A DNA stretch of 64,000 bases from Firmicutes bacterium UBA1702. Its GTDB lineage: Bacteria; Bacillota; Clostridia; Peptostreptococcales; Anaerovoracaceae. Shown here piece after piece: positions 52,269 through 61,199 of the stretch (positions within the stretch are counted from its first letter, which is position 1; every line of letters starts with the position of its first letter). The position numbers and the translations under genes are program-made. Location of the stretch: contig DCJK01000046.1 in NCBI GenBank assembly GCA_002320005.1, positions 17,176-81,175 of the forward strand, given 5' to 3'. The notes under the pieces are model-generated. The model had not been told where the DNA came from and ran no database searches. It saw only the letters and a list, made by a program, of their open reading frames with translations.

Positions 52269-52481
52269 ATGAACAACGGTACAGTAAAATGGTTTAACCC
52301 TGAAAAGGGCTTCGGTTTTATTTCCAACGATGATGGCAGCGGAGACGTATTCGTTCATTTTTCTGCCATTCAGATTGAAGGTTACAAAACATTAGCCGAA
52401 GGCCAAAAAGTTACTTTTGATGTAGAGGCTGACCCTAAAAACAGCGCTAAGATGCGAGCAATAAACGTTTGCCCGCTTTAA
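52269..52481 (+). CDS. Cold shock protein (CSD)
   Basis: A 70-residue OB-fold nucleic-acid chaperone with RNP1 KGFGFI and RNP2 VFVHFSAI. It melts RNA secondary structure. Single gene with its own promoter, AC-rich ribosome binding site region (GGAGG) and terminator. Confidence 0.96.
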   Translation: MNNGTVKWFNPEKGFGFISNDDGSGDVFVHFSAIQIEGYKTLAEGQKVTFDVEADPKNSAKMRAINVCPL

Positions 52482-52496
52482 TCAAAACAGACTTTT

Positions 52497-52530
52497 AAGG
52501 AGAGCGTATTCATGAATACGCCTTCTTTTT
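52497..52530 (+). terminator. Terminator of cold shock gene
   Basis: A perfect GCGTATTC/GAATACGC palindrome with flanking AAGG/CCTT pairs and TTTTT. Confidence 0.85.
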
Positions 52531-52579
52531 ATTATGTAGGAAATATCACATGAGATGTTTCCGGAAGCGGAGGATGACT

Positions 52580-53005
52580 ATGGAAGAACAAAAAAAAGAG
52601 ATTGTCAACATGAGTGACAGCCGGCTGGAAAAGCTGGATGTTTCCAGAGGAGAAGAAATAACCGAACTGTATGTGCGGAACAACATGCTTACAGAGTTGG
52701 ACTTAACCAATAACAAGAGAATCGAAAAGCTTGACTGCACAGGCAATCCTTTAAAATTTATAAGCGCTCTGGCACCGGGATGCGAAGGAAGATTTCATCT
52801 TGACCTGGAGGCCGGAAAGGGCGGTTACGTAGGTCTGAAAATTGAACCGGGCCTGCAGCAGTATGTGGCACAGCCGGAAGAAGGCTACGAATTTGAAGGC
52901 TGGTATAATGAGCTGGGTGACAGACTTTCAAAAGAACCTGTATGGAATGATACCTACGGCGCTTCAAGAGTCATAGTTGCATGGTTCAGAGAAAAAAACT
53001 GTTAG
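52580..53005 (+). CDS. Leucine-rich / InlB-B-like small protein
   Basis: A 141-residue protein with leucine-rich repeat-like segments (ITELYVRNNMLTELDLTNN, then KRIEKLDCTGNP) and a C-terminal GYEFEGWYNELGD segment like the Listeria-Bacteroides (InlB B) repeat. There is no signal peptide or membrane helix, so it is cytoplasmic or exported by another way. GGAGG lies 6 bases before the ATG at 52580. Its 3' end overlaps the convergent ferredoxin gene by 20 bp. Function unknown. Confidence 0.65.
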   Translation: MEEQKKEIVNMSDSRLEKLDVSRGEEITELYVRNNMLTELDLTNNKRIEKLDCTGNPLKFISALAPGCEGRFHLDLEAGKGGYVGLKIEPGLQQYVAQPEEGYEFEGWYNELGDRLSKEPVWNDTYGASRVIVAWFREKNC

Positions 53006-53807
53006 GCGCCCTTCTTTTATATAACTCTTCCAGCTCTCTTTTGTGATAGAGATATCCCTCATCATCAAAATAACGGGCGGAGGCAGGGCATTTTTTAAAG
53101 CAGGCTCCGCATTTTATGCAGATTCCTGTCATATGCCTGATATCGCCGGAATCTATTGAGCCCATAGGGCATATTGAAGCACACAGGCCGCAGCCGGTAC
53201 AGGATTCCGATACATGAGGTATGACCTTTCGTATGTCGATAAATTTTCCGTATCTGTCCTGAGGCTTGTAATACCCGCCGTAGGTGCCGGGAATGCCGGG
53301 AACGGATATGCGATGTTCAGGCTTCTCAATACGACAGATTCCGGAATAGAGCTTTTGCGCGAAGTTAGTAATCTGGGCAAGATCTTCCCCGTCAGGACGA
53401 CCCGCACCAAGGGAATAAGAAAAAGAATGCTCACAAGCAACGGCAGCGGCGGCAACAGTGGCAAACCCTGCCTTTTCCAGTATGTCGCGCAGTTCTATGA
53501 GAGAATTGTCAAAATTTCTGTTTCCGAAAGTTACAAGAGGCACGGCCATAGCGCCGCTGCCTTTTATTGTATCAAGATATCTGAGAAGCACATTGGGAAT
53601 TCTTCCGGCATAGGTGGGAACTCCAAAGATTACAAGGTCACCTTGCTCCGTGTGGGGGAAGCTCTGACGTCCTTCAGGAAGAGTGAAATCGTATTGCAAT
53701 ACGGGACATATCGCCAGACGAGACACTGATACAGCCATATGCATTACGACCTTTTTTGTTGTATCTGTAGGGCTGAAAAATATCGCCCATATTCTGTTTA
53801 GCTTCAT
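52986..53807 (-). CDS. EFR1-type flavodoxin-ferredoxin protein
   Basis: A 273-residue protein: an N-terminal flavodoxin-like domain (FSPTDTTKKV, VIFGVPTYAGRIPN) and C-terminal two-cluster ferredoxin domain (CTGCGLCASICP and CIKCGACFKKCP). EFR1 proteins are thought to move electrons in anaerobes. It is the last gene of a leftward set with the Gx-transporter and NusG-II genes. Confidence 0.88.
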   Translation of the reverse strand: MKLNRIWAIFFSPTDTTKKVVMHMAVSVSRLAICPVLQYDFTLPEGRQSFPHTEQGDLVIFGVPTYAGRIPNVLLRYLDTIKGSGAMAVPLVTFGNRNFDNSLIELRDILEKAGFATVAAAAVACEHSFSYSLGAGRPDGEDLAQITNFAQKLYSGICRIEKPEHRISVPGIPGTYGGYYKPQDRYGKFIDIRKVIPHVSESCTGCGLCASICPMGSIDSGDIRHMTGICIKCGACFKKCPASARYFDDEGYLYHKRELEELYKRRAPNSFFL

Positions 53808-53823
53808 AAAGAACTCCTTGCTT

Positions 53824-54348
53824 TTATATTTTCAGATGAGGCAGCCTTTGGCAGACCAGCCATGCGACTATTCCCATTAGAATTCCGCTGCCCATTCCTG
53901 CAAAGAGGAGCACAGCAAAGTAGGACATGAGCCGTATATTGGACATTATCAGGCACGCAGTAAGAAGCTGTCCGAGATTATGTGCGACTCCGCCGGCCAT
54001 GCTGGCTCCAACCATACTGAATATTTCTGTTCTGTACAGCAGATACATGACAAGCAGGCTCAGCAGTCCGCCGGCAAGTGAATACAGGATTCCGAAAACA
54101 CCGGTAAATAGCAGGCCGGTTACAAATATTCTGATACAGTTTATGGCAAGGGCATATTTGAAGCCCAGCCTGTATATCGCCAGAAGGATAACCAGGTTAG
54201 CCAGTCCCAGTTTTATTCCGGGAATGGGAACAGGCATGGGTACCATGGCTTCAACATAGGAAAGAATCATGGCAAGAGCCGCAAGGATGGCGCTGAGGGC
54301 CATCTTTTTGGTTCGCAACGCATAACTTCTGTCAGCCTGAGATGACAT
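53824..54348 (-). CDS. Gx transporter family membrane protein
   Basis: A 174-residue protein with five or six helices and the PIPGIKLGLANLVILLA motif of the Gx transporter group (annotated heptaprenyl diphosphate synthase component I). It overlaps the NusG-II gene by 17 bp, with the strong ribosome binding site GGAGGTGATG at its start. In flavin-based extracellular electron transfer loci a comparable gene pair (eetA, eetB) occurs; here it is next to apbE. Confidence 0.85.
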   Translation of the reverse strand: MSSQADRSYALRTKKMALSAILAALAMILSYVEAMVPMPVPIPGIKLGLANLVILLAIYRLGFKYALAINCIRIFVTGLLFTGVFGILYSLAGGLLSLLVMYLLYRTEIFSMVGASMAGGVAHNLGQLLTACLIMSNIRLMSYFAVLLFAGMGSGILMGIVAWLVCQRLPHLKI

Positions 54349-54697
54349 CTACATCACCTCCCGCCTTGCTGTCGATTATTTCCACCATGACTCTGTTAGG
54401 AAGACAGACGATGGAGTCTTTGGTCTGAGATATGGCACCGGTATGCACACACACCTGATTTGCGCAGTCAGAATAAGACATTGAAACGCTGCCATCTTTT
54501 ATGGTAATATTATTGGTGTGACCATCATGGCTCACATGGATGGTCTGATCCTTTGAAAGATCATAGGTGCCGTAGGTTTCGCCGCTGACGGTAATCAGAA
54601 CTTTGTCCCCTGTGTCTGCGCTGAGAGACGCAAAGGACACGACCAGCCCCGCTGCCAGCAATAAAAAGAAAAGAGCGATATCCGCTTTTTTTATCAT
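54332..54697 (-). CDS. NusG domain II-containing membrane-anchored protein
   Basis: A 121-residue protein: an N-terminal transmembrane helix (residues 8-27) followed by a NusG-II domain (KVLITVSGETYGTYDLSKD, NQVCVHTGAI, CLPNRVMVEII). It contains a conserved CVHTG motif and a further Cys. It is the first gene of the leftward set; only 29 bp separate its ATG from the ATG of apbE, so the promoters must overlap coding DNA. Confidence 0.9.
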   Translation of the reverse strand: MIKKADIALFFLLLAAGLVVSFASLSADTGDKVLITVSGETYGTYDLSKDQTIHVSHDGHTNNITIKDGSVSMSYSDCANQVCVHTGAISQTKDSIVCLPNRVMVEIIDSKAGGDVDVISG

Positions 54698-54726
54698 AAA
54701 AAACTCCTTTAAGAAAGGTTACAGCT

Positions 54727-55803
54727 ATGAAAAAATTTACCGCGCTACTGATTATACTTTCACTGCTTATTATACCACAAACAGGCTGTGCATCCAAATC
54801 CAATAATCAGGGAATTGAAAAAACAAGTTTTCATCTTGATACCATATGCAGGATAACGATTTACTCCATGGATGGAATGGAGGAAAAGAGTGAAGAAGAA
54901 CAACGTCAGGATGCTCTGATAACCATAACCGACGCTTTTAAAATATGTGACAGCTACGAGAAAATACTCAGCAAAACCATAGAAGAAAGCGATGTTTACA
55001 AGATAAATCATGCCGGCGGGCAGGCTGTGACAGTAAGAGACGAAACAATAGAAGTGATAGAAAAGGGCATTGAGTTCGGAGAAAAATCAGAGGGAGCCTT
55101 TGATATAACCATAGGCGCCGTAAGCGATATATGGGATTTTCACGGGCAGGACGATGAAGGAGAACATACAGGGAAAGTGCCGGAGGACTATCTGCTGAGA
55201 GAGGCAGTATCTCATGTAGATTACAGAGGCATAATCATAGAAGGAAACACTGTGCGCATGGCAGATCCGGAGGCTCAGCTGGATCTGGGAGGAATAGCCA
55301 AAGGGTATATCGCAGATAAGGTGGCTCGGTACCTTGAAGAACAGGGCGTGACCTCTGCCATTGTGGATCTTGGAGGAAATATAGTAGCCATAGGAGAGAA
55401 AGGGCAAAGTATGACAGAAAGCAGCGGGGAGCTGTTTAAGATAGGGATAAAGGATCCTTCCTCCGAAAGCGGGCAGCTTCTGGGGATTCTGCCATGCAGA
55501 GACAAGACTGTTGTGACTTCCGGAACTTACGAAAGATATTTTGAAATTGACGGTGTGCGATATCACCATGTATTGAATCCTGAGACAGGATATCCGGCAG
55601 ATACCGACCTGCTGTCAGTGACGGTAATAGCCGACAAAGGAGACTCGGCATACTGCGACGGACTCAGCACCTCATGCCTGGCTCTGGGCTACCGGAAGGC
55701 TGCTGAATTGATAAAAGATACCGACGGTGTTGAAGCCATCTTTGTAACAAAAGACGGAGAGGTTCATCTCTCCGCCGACGATACGGGATTTGAACTCAGT
55801 TAG
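54727..55803 (+). CDS. apbE: FAD:protein FMN transferase (ApbE)
   Basis: A 358-residue lipoprotein (lipobox PQTGC near residue 19) that uses FAD to attach FMN covalently to threonines in SGAT-type motifs. Motifs seen are FDITIGAVSDIW, DLGGIAKGYIADK, VDLGGNIVAIG and VTSGTYERYFEIDG, all characteristic. The likely clients are RnfG and RnfD, encoded 4-6 kb upstream. It overlaps the 3' end of the MocR-like gene by 8 bp. Confidence 0.95.
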   Translation: MKKFTALLIILSLLIIPQTGCASKSNNQGIEKTSFHLDTICRITIYSMDGMEEKSEEEQRQDALITITDAFKICDSYEKILSKTIEESDVYKINHAGGQAVTVRDETIEVIEKGIEFGEKSEGAFDITIGAVSDIWDFHGQDDEGEHTGKVPEDYLLREAVSHVDYRGIIIEGNTVRMADPEAQLDLGGIAKGYIADKVARYLEEQGVTSAIVDLGGNIVAIGEKGQSMTESSGELFKIGIKDPSSESGQLLGILPCRDKTVVTSGTYERYFEIDGVRYHHVLNPETGYPADTDLLSVTVIADKGDSAYCDGLSTSCLALGYRKAAELIKDTDGVEAIFVTKDGEVHLSADDTGFELS

Positions 55804-57184
55804 ATGACCAGAGTTCAGCCAGCTTTCGGATAAGCGTATCTATTTGCCCTATAGGAAGCTTGCTGTAATAGAAAATCAGAGCTGCAGTATCCTGATCGGT
55901 TATGTCTGACATGGGAACCACCTGCAGACCGATGGACTTTGCTTCATGGCAAAGTTCATCGGCTGTTTTTTTTGTACGAACCCTTATGATAAGGTTGATG
56001 CCTGATTGAGTGTTTGTAGGCGTTATTTTCGGGCCGGGCACCGATGCCAGCGCCTGCATGGTCAAAGCCAGCTTCTGAGAATAAAGACTGCGAAGCTTCC
56101 TTATGCCGGTATTATAGTAGCCCTGTTCCATAAAAAGAGCCAGCGTAAGCTGTTCGGCCTTTGAGCAGGTCTGGGTATATCTGTATTTGATTTTGCTGAA
56201 GATGGCGGCCATAGGCTCAGGCAGAACCATATAGGAGATTTTCACAGCCGGGAACAGCGTAGATGAAAAAGACCCAAGATATACCACCCTGCTGGATTTG
56301 TCCAGACTCTGCAGAGCAGGGACCGGTTTCCCGAAATAACGCAGTTCACTGTCATAATCGTCTTCGATAATTATGCTGTCATTATCTGCAGCCCAGTCCA
56401 GAAGTTTGTTTCTCTTTCCTACAGGCATTACGGCGCCGGTGGGAAATTGATTGGAAGGGCTTACGTATACCGCCGAAGGAATGTTTATAGGCAGTTTTGA
56501 AATCTCAATGCCCTCGGATGTTACAGGTATGTGTGAAATAGTGAAGCCACCATCTGAAAACATGCTGTGAACCGGGAGATATCCGGGACTTTCCAGAGAC
56601 ACGTGATGTATGTTCATCTCCAGGAGAATACGGCAGAGATGACCTGTGATCTGCTGGGTTCCTGCACCTATTACTACCTGAGAAGGGCTGCATTTGACAC
56701 CGCGGGAAGAAAAAACATATTTGCATATTTCCGCCCTGAGAGCCGCTTCGCCTTGAGGGTCGCTTTCGAAGAGAAGCAAATCGGAATAGTCATTAAAAAC
56801 TTTTGAGCTGCATTTTTTCCACTTGTTGAAGTCAAAACAGCTGCTGTCGCATATGTATGGGTTTTCCTCTGAAGGCAGAACTTCACCATAAAATTCATCA
56901 GACTCAGACAGCGGTGAGGCGCCTTTGCCTGTACCCAGAACCTGGGCCACGTAGTAGCCTGACTGTGGCCGGCTTACGATATATCCCTCTACCAGAAGCT
57001 GATTGTAAGCCTGCTGGGTAGTTGTGATGCTGATATTTAATGTGCGTGACAGGTTTCGCAGAGAAGGGAGCTTCTCTCCTTCTCTGATCTGACCGGAAAG
57101 TATGTCGTCGCGTATGCTGCGGTATAACTGTATATATAATGATTCCGCAGAACTGTCAGAAAAATCCACTAATATAGGTTTCAT
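55796..57184 (-). CDS. MocR/PdxR-type regulator lacking PLP lysine
   Basis: A 462-residue regulator: N-terminal GntR winged helix (residues 10-80; SLRNLSRTLNISITTTQQAY) fused to an aminotransferase-fold domain (residues 110-455). In PdxR and GabR the PLP lysine sits in GTFSKTLFP; here the sequence is GSFSSTLFP with Ser308 replacing the lysine. Other PLP-site residues such as EDDYDSE remain. It is divergent from an ECF transporter gene (122 bp between starts), the usual pairing for PdxR-controlled vitamin B6 uptake. Ligand sensing must be modified. Confidence 0.88.
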   Translation of the reverse strand: MKPILVDFSDSSAESLYIQLYRSIRDDILSGQIREGEKLPSLRNLSRTLNISITTTQQAYNQLLVEGYIVSRPQSGYYVAQVLGTGKGASPLSESDEFYGEVLPSEENPYICDSSCFDFNKWKKCSSKVFNDYSDLLLFESDPQGEAALRAEICKYVFSSRGVKCSPSQVVIGAGTQQITGHLCRILLEMNIHHVSLESPGYLPVHSMFSDGGFTISHIPVTSEGIEISKLPINIPSAVYVSPSNQFPTGAVMPVGKRNKLLDWAADNDSIIIEDDYDSELRYFGKPVPALQSLDKSSRVVYLGSFSSTLFPAVKISYMVLPEPMAAIFSKIKYRYTQTCSKAEQLTLALFMEQGYYNTGIRKLRSLYSQKLALTMQALASVPGPKITPTNTQSGINLIIRVRTKKTADELCHEAKSIGLQVVPMSDITDQDTAALIFYYSKLPIGQIDTLIRKLAELWSSN

Positions 57185-57306
57185 AGGGGACTACCTCCTA
57201 AACTGTACATATAAAAATAAATATATTTGCATATTTTAATAATAACATTTTAGTAGTATTATAATCATATCAATACAAAAATGCAACAATTATCGGAGGA
57301 ATAAAA

Positions 57307-57867
57307 ATGACACGTTCAGAGAAAACAAATAAACTGGTTCTCACAGCCCTTATGATGTGCCTGGTGATGGTGGCAACCTTGAGCATCAGGATTCCAAGCC
57401 CCTTTACACAAGGCTATGTGCACCTTGGAGATACCATGATTTTCCTTTCCGTATTGCTCCTGGGGAAAAAAGGCGGTGCATTTGCATCAGGAGTTGGCTC
57501 AGGCCTCGCCGATGTGCTGGGAGGATATGCCATGTATGCGCCATGGACACTTATTGTAAAAGGAATCATGGGATTCATAATGGGAGCTTTCATAGAAGCT
57601 GCAGCCAAGAAAGGCAAAAACCATGCTAAACTTGGAAATATGCCGTTGATTGAAATCGCAGGAATGGTACTGGCAGGGCTGGAAATGGTTCTGGGATATG
57701 CCATAGTCGATGGAGTAATGGCAGGAAATTTGCTGTCGGGCTTCCTGGGTGCGCCGTTTAATGTTGGTCAGTTTGTGGTTGGAATGGTTCTGGCGACAAT
57801 CCTTGCCATGGCTCTTTACAAGACTCCTGCAAAGAAGTTTTTCTGCTACAGATTGGACGAGATGTAA
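57307..57867 (+). CDS. ECF transporter S component, probable vitamin B6 type
   Basis: A 186-residue integral membrane protein with five or six helices and the S-component N-terminal pattern (KLVLTALMMCLVMVATL, then YVHLGDTMIFLSVLLLGKKGGAFASG). A PdxR-type regulator is divergent, so pyridoxine or pyridoxamine uptake is inferred. A candidate -10 TATAAT (57260-57265) has a poor -35, as is usual for MocR-activated promoters. AGGAGG precedes the start. Confidence 0.8.
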   Translation: MTRSEKTNKLVLTALMMCLVMVATLSIRIPSPFTQGYVHLGDTMIFLSVLLLGKKGGAFASGVGSGLADVLGGYAMYAPWTLIVKGIMGFIMGAFIEAAAKKGKNHAKLGNMPLIEIAGMVLAGLEMVLGYAIVDGVMAGNLLSGFLGAPFNVGQFVVGMVLATILAMALYKTPAKKFFCYRLDEM

Positions 57868-57877
57868 TAAAGAAAAA

Positions 57878-57921
57878 ACGATGATGATTCAAAATGCAGA
57901 TGAACCATCATCGTCTTTTTT
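57878..57921 (+). terminator. Terminator of the ECF gene
   Basis: Nine-base arms (57878-57886 and 57906-57914) and TTTTTT; it overlaps the stop codon of the convergent patatin gene. Confidence 0.85.
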
Positions 57922-59062
57922 ATATAAGATTATATTTTGCCAGGAAGCGAGCAGCAGCAACCTGCTCCGGCATAAGCCTGATTGCTGCGCGGCTTACAAA
58001 TATGCTGTCAGCACCTTTGTCTTTGATGCTGTCGGCTATAAGGAAGCAGAGAGTTTTCTGGCTGACAATATTTTTAATATCCTTTATAAAGGCAACAGCA
58101 GAGGATAGGCTTTCACCCATACGCTTGACGTGGGAAAGAGCTTCTTCCATTTCGCGATCCGAAAGGCTTATTGACTGAGAAAGCTTGTCCATAAATACAG
58201 ATCGGGTGTACAGAACAGCAGGGTCCATATCAAAAATATGAGCACAGGCGTCGGCTAGCCTACAGTCGGTTCTGCTGAAAGCATTTTTGGAAAAGGCGTA
58301 ATATGTTCCGTCCAGAACACCGAATGCACGCATGGTGTCAAGGTAACCCAGGCGCATTATCCTGCGGGCATTGTTTACATCAAAGATCAGCGTGTTGCCC
58401 AGATTCCATTTGGACTCTATGACAGTAAGGTTTGGAGCGTTTTTAAAGGATTCGTGATCCAGTATGCCCATGGCATTGAGCTTGACTGCTATAATGCGAT
58501 CAGCCCCCTTTTCTACGGCCATTTTTATGGGAAGAACATCTACATAACCTCCGTCAATATAATCTTTTCCGTCTATTTCACATGCGTGGACTGCCGGAAA
58601 AACGGAGGAACTGGCAAGGACATAATCAATAATTTTGTCATGGGGTATATCGCCTTTGAAAAGGCGATGAACCTTGAAACCGGAGGTCTCTACCACCACA
58701 AGGCCATAATCCATGGAAGATTGGCGAACCCTATCTTCATCGATATATTTTTCCAGCAGTTCCCTGAGGCCGGCGGTGCCGGCTCCGTGGTTTATGACGA
58801 TTTCCTTTGCATAGTCTATAGGCTGACTGCCTTCAGGAACATCAAAGACCATATGTGTTTCTATCTCCTTCCACAGCTTTACAGTCAGGTCAAGATCACC
58901 CTGACAGACCATGGCTCCGTTGATGGCTCCTACAGAAGTTCCTGTAACCATATCGATATCTATGCCCAGTTCCGCAAGAGCCTGCCACGCTCCTGCCTGA
59001 TAGGCACCGCGGGAGCCTCCTCCGCTGAGAACCAGGGCAGTAAGTCCTTTTTTATTATTCAT
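57920..59062 (-). CDS. Patatin-like phospholipase
   Basis: A 380-residue lipid hydrolase with a Ser-Asp dyad: oxyanion loop GGGSRGAYQAG (about residues 14-24), nucleophile in GTSVG (Ser43) and catalytic Asp in DGGYVDVLPI. No signal peptide, so it acts in the cytoplasm or on the inner membrane face. The C-terminal 150 residues are helical and not recognised. A single gene, divergent from the sirtuin gene. Confidence 0.9.
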   Translation of the reverse strand: MNNKKGLTALVLSGGGSRGAYQAGAWQALAELGIDIDMVTGTSVGAINGAMVCQGDLDLTVKLWKEIETHMVFDVPEGSQPIDYAKEIVINHGAGTAGLRELLEKYIDEDRVRQSSMDYGLVVVETSGFKVHRLFKGDIPHDKIIDYVLASSSVFPAVHACEIDGKDYIDGGYVDVLPIKMAVEKGADRIIAVKLNAMGILDHESFKNAPNLTVIESKWNLGNTLIFDVNNARRIMRLGYLDTMRAFGVLDGTYYAFSKNAFSRTDCRLADACAHIFDMDPAVLYTRSVFMDKLSQSISLSDREMEEALSHVKRMGESLSSAVAFIKDIKNIVSQKTLCFLIADSIKDKGADSIFVSRAAIRLMPEQVAAARFLAKYNLI

Positions 59063-59153
59063 CTCGTATCCTCCCTAAAAATCTACCAAAATTTTATCAT
59101 AAGTGGTATAATAATAGCAACGAAAATCGGCAGATAATAAGGAGACAGACATA

Positions 59154-59885
59154 ATGGACGACAGATTGAAAAAAATCATCGACAGGTCGGATTCAATAGT
59201 GTTCTTCGGCGGAGCCGGCGTATCTACAGAAAGCAATATTCCGGACTTCAGATCCGAAAAAGGGCTTTACAGTGCGCAGCAACAGTATGGCTGCTCGCCG
59301 GAAGAGATACTTTCCCATACTTTTTTCATGCGGCGCATGAAGACATTTTTTGATTACTACAAAAAGAATCTCATATACCTTGATGCCAAACCCAACAAGG
59401 CTCATCTGGCAATTGCGCGCCTTGAAGAAGAAGGAAAACTCAAGGCAGTGGTTACACAGAACATAGATGGGCTGCACCAGAGGGCGGGGAGCAAAAATGT
59501 GTATGAACTTCACGGCAGCGTTCTAAGAAACTACTGCATGGACTGCGGCAGCTTTTACGATGTGGAATATATAATGAACGAGGACAACTGCAAAGAAGGT
59601 ATTCCTCACTGCAGCAAATGCGGCGGTGTGGTAAAACCGGACGTGGTTCTCTACGAGGAAACTCTGGACGAAAGCTGCATGATGGGAGCCATAAACGCCA
59701 TAAGCAGAGCAGATACCCTTATAATAGGGGGAACATCTCTGGTAGTTTATCCGGCAGCGGGGCTTATACGCTATTTTAACGGAGATAATCTGGTGCTGAT
59801 AAATAAGCAGACCACACCTTATGACAGCAGAGCAGATCTGGTCATAAATGACAGCATAGGAAAGGTAATGGATTTAAGTGAATGA
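59154..59885 (+). CDS. cobB: NAD-dependent protein deacylase (Sir2)
   Basis: A 243-residue sirtuin. NAD-binding motifs GGAGVSTESNIPDFRS and TQNIDGLHQRAGS, catalytic His in ELHGS, and a zinc ribbon CMDCGSF...CSKCGGV are all present. It removes acetyl or other acyl groups from lysines. Its TGA overlaps the surE ATG by four bases. Confidence 0.94.
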   Translation: MDDRLKKIIDRSDSIVFFGGAGVSTESNIPDFRSEKGLYSAQQQYGCSPEEILSHTFFMRRMKTFFDYYKKNLIYLDAKPNKAHLAIARLEEEGKLKAVVTQNIDGLHQRAGSKNVYELHGSVLRNYCMDCGSFYDVEYIMNEDNCKEGIPHCSKCGGVVKPDVVLYEETLDESCMMGAINAISRADTLIIGGTSLVVYPAAGLIRYFNGDNLVLINKQTTPYDSRADLVINDSIGKVMDLSE

Positions 59886-60646
59886 ACATATTGATTTCGA
59901 ACGATGACGGTATAAGCGCAGAGGGAATAAGAGCACTGGCAGAAGCCATGTCTGATTTTGGTGACGTGTATGTGGTGGCTCCGCACACACAGCGAAGCGC
60001 CAGCAGCCATGCCCTCAGTGTCAATGGGAAAATAACCGTGAAGGAAGCATATTTACCCGGCGCTGTCCTTGCGTATGAATGTGACGGCACGCCGGCAGAC
60101 TGTGTCAAGCTGGGTATGGACATACTCCGCCGCCGTGGGATAGAAATTGATATAGTATATTCGGGGATCAATCACGGAGGCAATCTGGGAACTGATACCA
60201 TGTATTCAGGAACCGTTTCCGCTGCTGCAGAAGGTATACTTGAAGGAATTCCGGCTGTGGCAGTATCCGTAAACAGCCATCAGGCTGCGCATTTTGATGC
60301 CGCATGCAGGCTGGCGGCTGAAGTCCTGCCTACGGCCATTGAAAACAAAGGCAAAATCGGAGTAATAAGCATCAATACACCGAATCTTCCGGCAGAACAA
60401 ATAAGAGGTGTAAAGACAGCGCGACTGGGCAAGGTAGAGTACAGCACCAATTTTAAGCAGGTTGAAAGCTGTGGAGAAAAAACAACATACATATATTCCG
60501 GCACGTTGGAAGAATCGGATTCATGGACGGAGGACGCAGACATAAAGCTCATACGCATGGGATATGCCACCGTTTCTGCCGTGAAATACGACCTCAACGA
60601 TTATGACGGACTCAAGGAAATAGATAAATGGGAGTTGAAATTATGA
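59882..60646 (+). CDS. surE: 5'/3'-nucleotidase SurE
   Basis: A 254-residue metal-dependent phosphatase. The metal site DD at residues 8-9 (ILISNDDGISAEG), SASSHALS and GINHGGNLGTDTMYSGTV match SurE. Translation is coupled to the sirtuin gene before and the isochorismatase gene after, each by ATGA overlaps. Confidence 0.95.
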   Translation: MNILISNDDGISAEGIRALAEAMSDFGDVYVVAPHTQRSASSHALSVNGKITVKEAYLPGAVLAYECDGTPADCVKLGMDILRRRGIEIDIVYSGINHGGNLGTDTMYSGTVSAAAEGILEGIPAVAVSVNSHQAAHFDAACRLAAEVLPTAIENKGKIGVISINTPNLPAEQIRGVKTARLGKVEYSTNFKQVESCGEKTTYIYSGTLEESDSWTEDADIKLIRMGYATVSAVKYDLNDYDGLKEIDKWELKL

Positions 60647-61197
60647 CAGAGATTTTAAGAATAAAAAGAGAAGAAGCCGTGCTGGTAGCCATAGACTTTC
60701 AAGAAAAGCTCCTTCCGGCCATGGAAGAGAAAGAAAAAATTGAGAAAAGCATCATCAAACTTGCCGCAGGTCTGAATGTACTGGGTATACCCAAACTTGT
60801 AACCACACAGTATGCCAGAGGGCTGGGGCAGACAGTGGACAGTGTGGCCGGAGCACTAGGTGAGTTTGAAGCCATAGACAAGACCACCTTCAGCGCCTGG
60901 CAGAATCCGGGGTTCAGATCTGCACTGGAAGCATCGGGAAGAAAAACCGTAATAATAACAGGCATAGAAACTCATATATGCGTGGAGCAGACAACGCTGG
61001 ATCTGATGGAGCATGGATACAGAGTTTTTCTGCCTGTGGACTGTCTGGGTTCGCGGGATATGGCAAATCACAGAGCATCTCTTGAACGGATGAAAACGGA
61101 AGGAGCCGTGATAACCTGCGGCGAAAGCGTATTGTATGAGATACTGGGAGGGGCAAAGGTGCCGGAGTTCAAGGCGATTTCGGCAATAGTAAAATAG
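60643..61197 (+). CDS. Isochorismatase-family cysteine hydrolase
   Basis: A 184-residue alpha/beta hydrolase with the Asp-Lys-Cys triad: Asp in AIDFQEKLLP (about residue 18), Lys in DKTTFSAW and nucleophile Cys in THICVEQTTLDL. It probably hydrolyses an amide such as nicotinamide; the substrate is not assigned. The start at 60643 overlaps the surE stop, with GGGAG just upstream. Confidence 0.88.
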   Translation: MTEILRIKREEAVLVAIDFQEKLLPAMEEKEKIEKSIIKLAAGLNVLGIPKLVTTQYARGLGQTVDSVAGALGEFEAIDKTTFSAWQNPGFRSALEASGRKTVIITGIETHICVEQTTLDLMEHGYRVFLPVDCLGSRDMANHRASLERMKTEGAVITCGESVLYEILGGAKVPEFKAISAIVK

Positions 61198-61199
61198 TT

